The position numbers were made by a program, and so were the translations under genes. Shown one piece after another: positions 62,961-64,000 of a stretch of DNA of 64,000 nt. Numbering within the stretch: position 1 is the first letter of the stretch; the number at the start of each line of letters is the position of its first letter. The notes beneath the pieces were generated by a model. The model was not told the origin of the DNA, did no database searches, and saw only the letters and a program-made list of their open reading frames with translations. The stretch comes from Lachnospiraceae bacterium. Lineage in GTDB: Bacteria; Bacillota; Clostridia; Lachnospirales; Lachnospiraceae. The DNA is taken from contig CAJTFW010000002.1 of NCBI GenBank assembly GCA_910575445.1, positions 62,001 to 126,000 on the forward strand, in the 5' to 3' direction.

Positions 62961-64000
62961 ATGGAAGATAGGAACATTTATATGGCTATTTACATGGAGC
63001 ATTTACTTATTGGTATATATGTTAATCAGACAATCAGAAATTAATGCTATGTACCATACTGATACCATATATAAAATAATACAAGTTATTATACTAATAG
63101 CTTTTATTTTTAAGATGTTATTTGTTGACAGATATACTGTTAAAGAATTAATTCTATACTTTTTTATTATAGTTTTATTTTTAATTAATTCCTATATAGC
63201 TAATATTGAATTTATGCTTTTTTTATTTATCTGTGTAGTATCTTCTAAGGGGCTAAATTTTAATAAATTTATTAAATGTGATTTTTTAATCAGATGTTTT
63301 ATATTAATAATAATACTATTATTATGTAATTTAGGAATTATTAATAATTATTCTGTTTTAGTTAATGGACAATTAAAATTTTCTGTTGGATTTTATCATC
63401 CAAATACCTTTGGAATTTATATTGCTATTCTGCTTTTAGAATGGTTATATATAAGATTTTATAAAGTATGCTTTTGGGACTATTTAATTTTTTTTGGCGG
63501 ATTGGTTTCCATTAATAAAATTAGCCATACTCGTTCTACCATTATTGCATTTATACTCATAATTGGACTAACAATACTTATAAAAAATAAGTATTTAATT
63601 TATATTAAAAAATGGATAAATCAAATTTTAATTTTATTACCATTTATATGCGTTTTAACTAGTTTCCTAATTACATATTTATATTATGTAGAATCTTCTT
63701 ATGGTTTTAAACTTAATACTCTTTTAACAACACGTGTAGCCAGATCAAGTGAATTTATTGAAAAATATGGTATTCACTTATTTGGAAAAGAAATTATTAC
63801 AATAGGTACACGTGAATCTGAAATAATAAATATTCCCATGAATATTTTAGATATGGGATATGTAAGGTTAGCAATCAATAATGGCATATTAATATTGATG
63901 TTGTTTATTGTAGTATTGACATTGATACAAAAATTATCTATAGAACAGGAAAAATATCCATTACTGATTTGTAATACTTTTTTTATCTTAATTGGTATTA
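62944..64000 (+). CDS. Repeat-unit polymerase-type membrane protein (Wzy), 3' end outside window
   Basis: From the ATG at 62944 the frame is open to the window end (352 codons and one base). It encodes hydrophobic helices (WKIGTFIWLFTWSIYLLVYM, ILYFFIIVLFLINSYIANIE and others), then VGFYHPNTFGIYIAILLLEW and NKISHTRSTIIAFILIIGLT, which resemble Wzy/EpsG-type polymerases of streptococci and lactobacilli. A large loop with TTRVARSSEFIEKYG follows. It overlaps the preceding glycosyltransferase by 17 bases. It is probably the polymerase of locus E; the flippase would lie beyond the window. Confidence 0.75.

Overview
The window is AT-rich, densely coded bacterial DNA from a low-GC Firmicute. Polysaccharide genes of the LicD, Alg14/Alg13 (PssD/PssE) and AAA-ATPase/PD-(D/E)XK types, plus GGAG-type ribosome binding sites, suggest Clostridia, probably a gut Lachnospiraceae-like organism. 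The Kdo and heptose genes leave a Negativicute-like host possible. No rRNA, tRNA, CRISPR array, integrase or recognisable transposase was seen.

The window is almost entirely five surface-glycan loci placed side by side in alternating orientation. Locus A (1-12723, plus strand) has glycosyltransferases, its own Wzy and Wzx, and a lic-type phosphocholine branch: LicD, an unusual 881-residue regulator/nucleotidyltransferase/double-kinase fusion, LicC and a BCCT choline/betaine transporter. Locus B (12890-26713, minus strand) has a four-gene CDP-6-deoxyhexose pathway, glycosyltransferases, a phase-variable acyltransferase, Wzy, a sialyltransferase-like enzyme, Wzx and a complete CMP-Kdo pathway (KdsA, KdsC, KpsF/KdsD and a CMP-sugar synthetase). 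Locus C (29622-41770, plus) has a UDP-glucuronate-epimerase-like gene, a GDP-heptose pathway, a WecG/TagA enzyme, glycosyltransferases, Wzy, Wzx and two acyl/acetyltransferases. Locus D (41895-55359, minus) has a second GDP-heptose pathway, Wzy, Wzx, a DUF1919 protein, a sulfotransferase-like protein and a cytidylyltransferase-PEP mutase fusion (phosphonate). Locus E (57893 to the end, plus) starts with Alg14/Alg13-like proteins and runs off the window in a polymerase.

Loci A|B and C|D converge; B|C and D|E diverge. Each divergent junction holds one cassette (26825-29319 and 55645-57800): a single AAA-ATPase gene with a C-terminal PD-(D/E)XK-type motif, bounded by inverted copies of the same 160-167 bp repeat. 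The two proteins belong to different families, but the cassettes share end repeats and a matching promoter (TTG.. 17 bp TAAGAT). This looks like an undescribed mobile or recombinational unit sitting between capsule loci.

A second theme is contingency. The only three G/C runs of six or more that I saw in the window (G10, G8, G10) each lie inside an acyl/acetyltransferase gene, one in each of loci B, C and E, and each throws its gene out of frame. An A8 run does the same to a glycosyltransferase in locus C. The cell therefore appears able to switch glycan decorations by slipped-strand mispairing, unless the runs are assembly errors.
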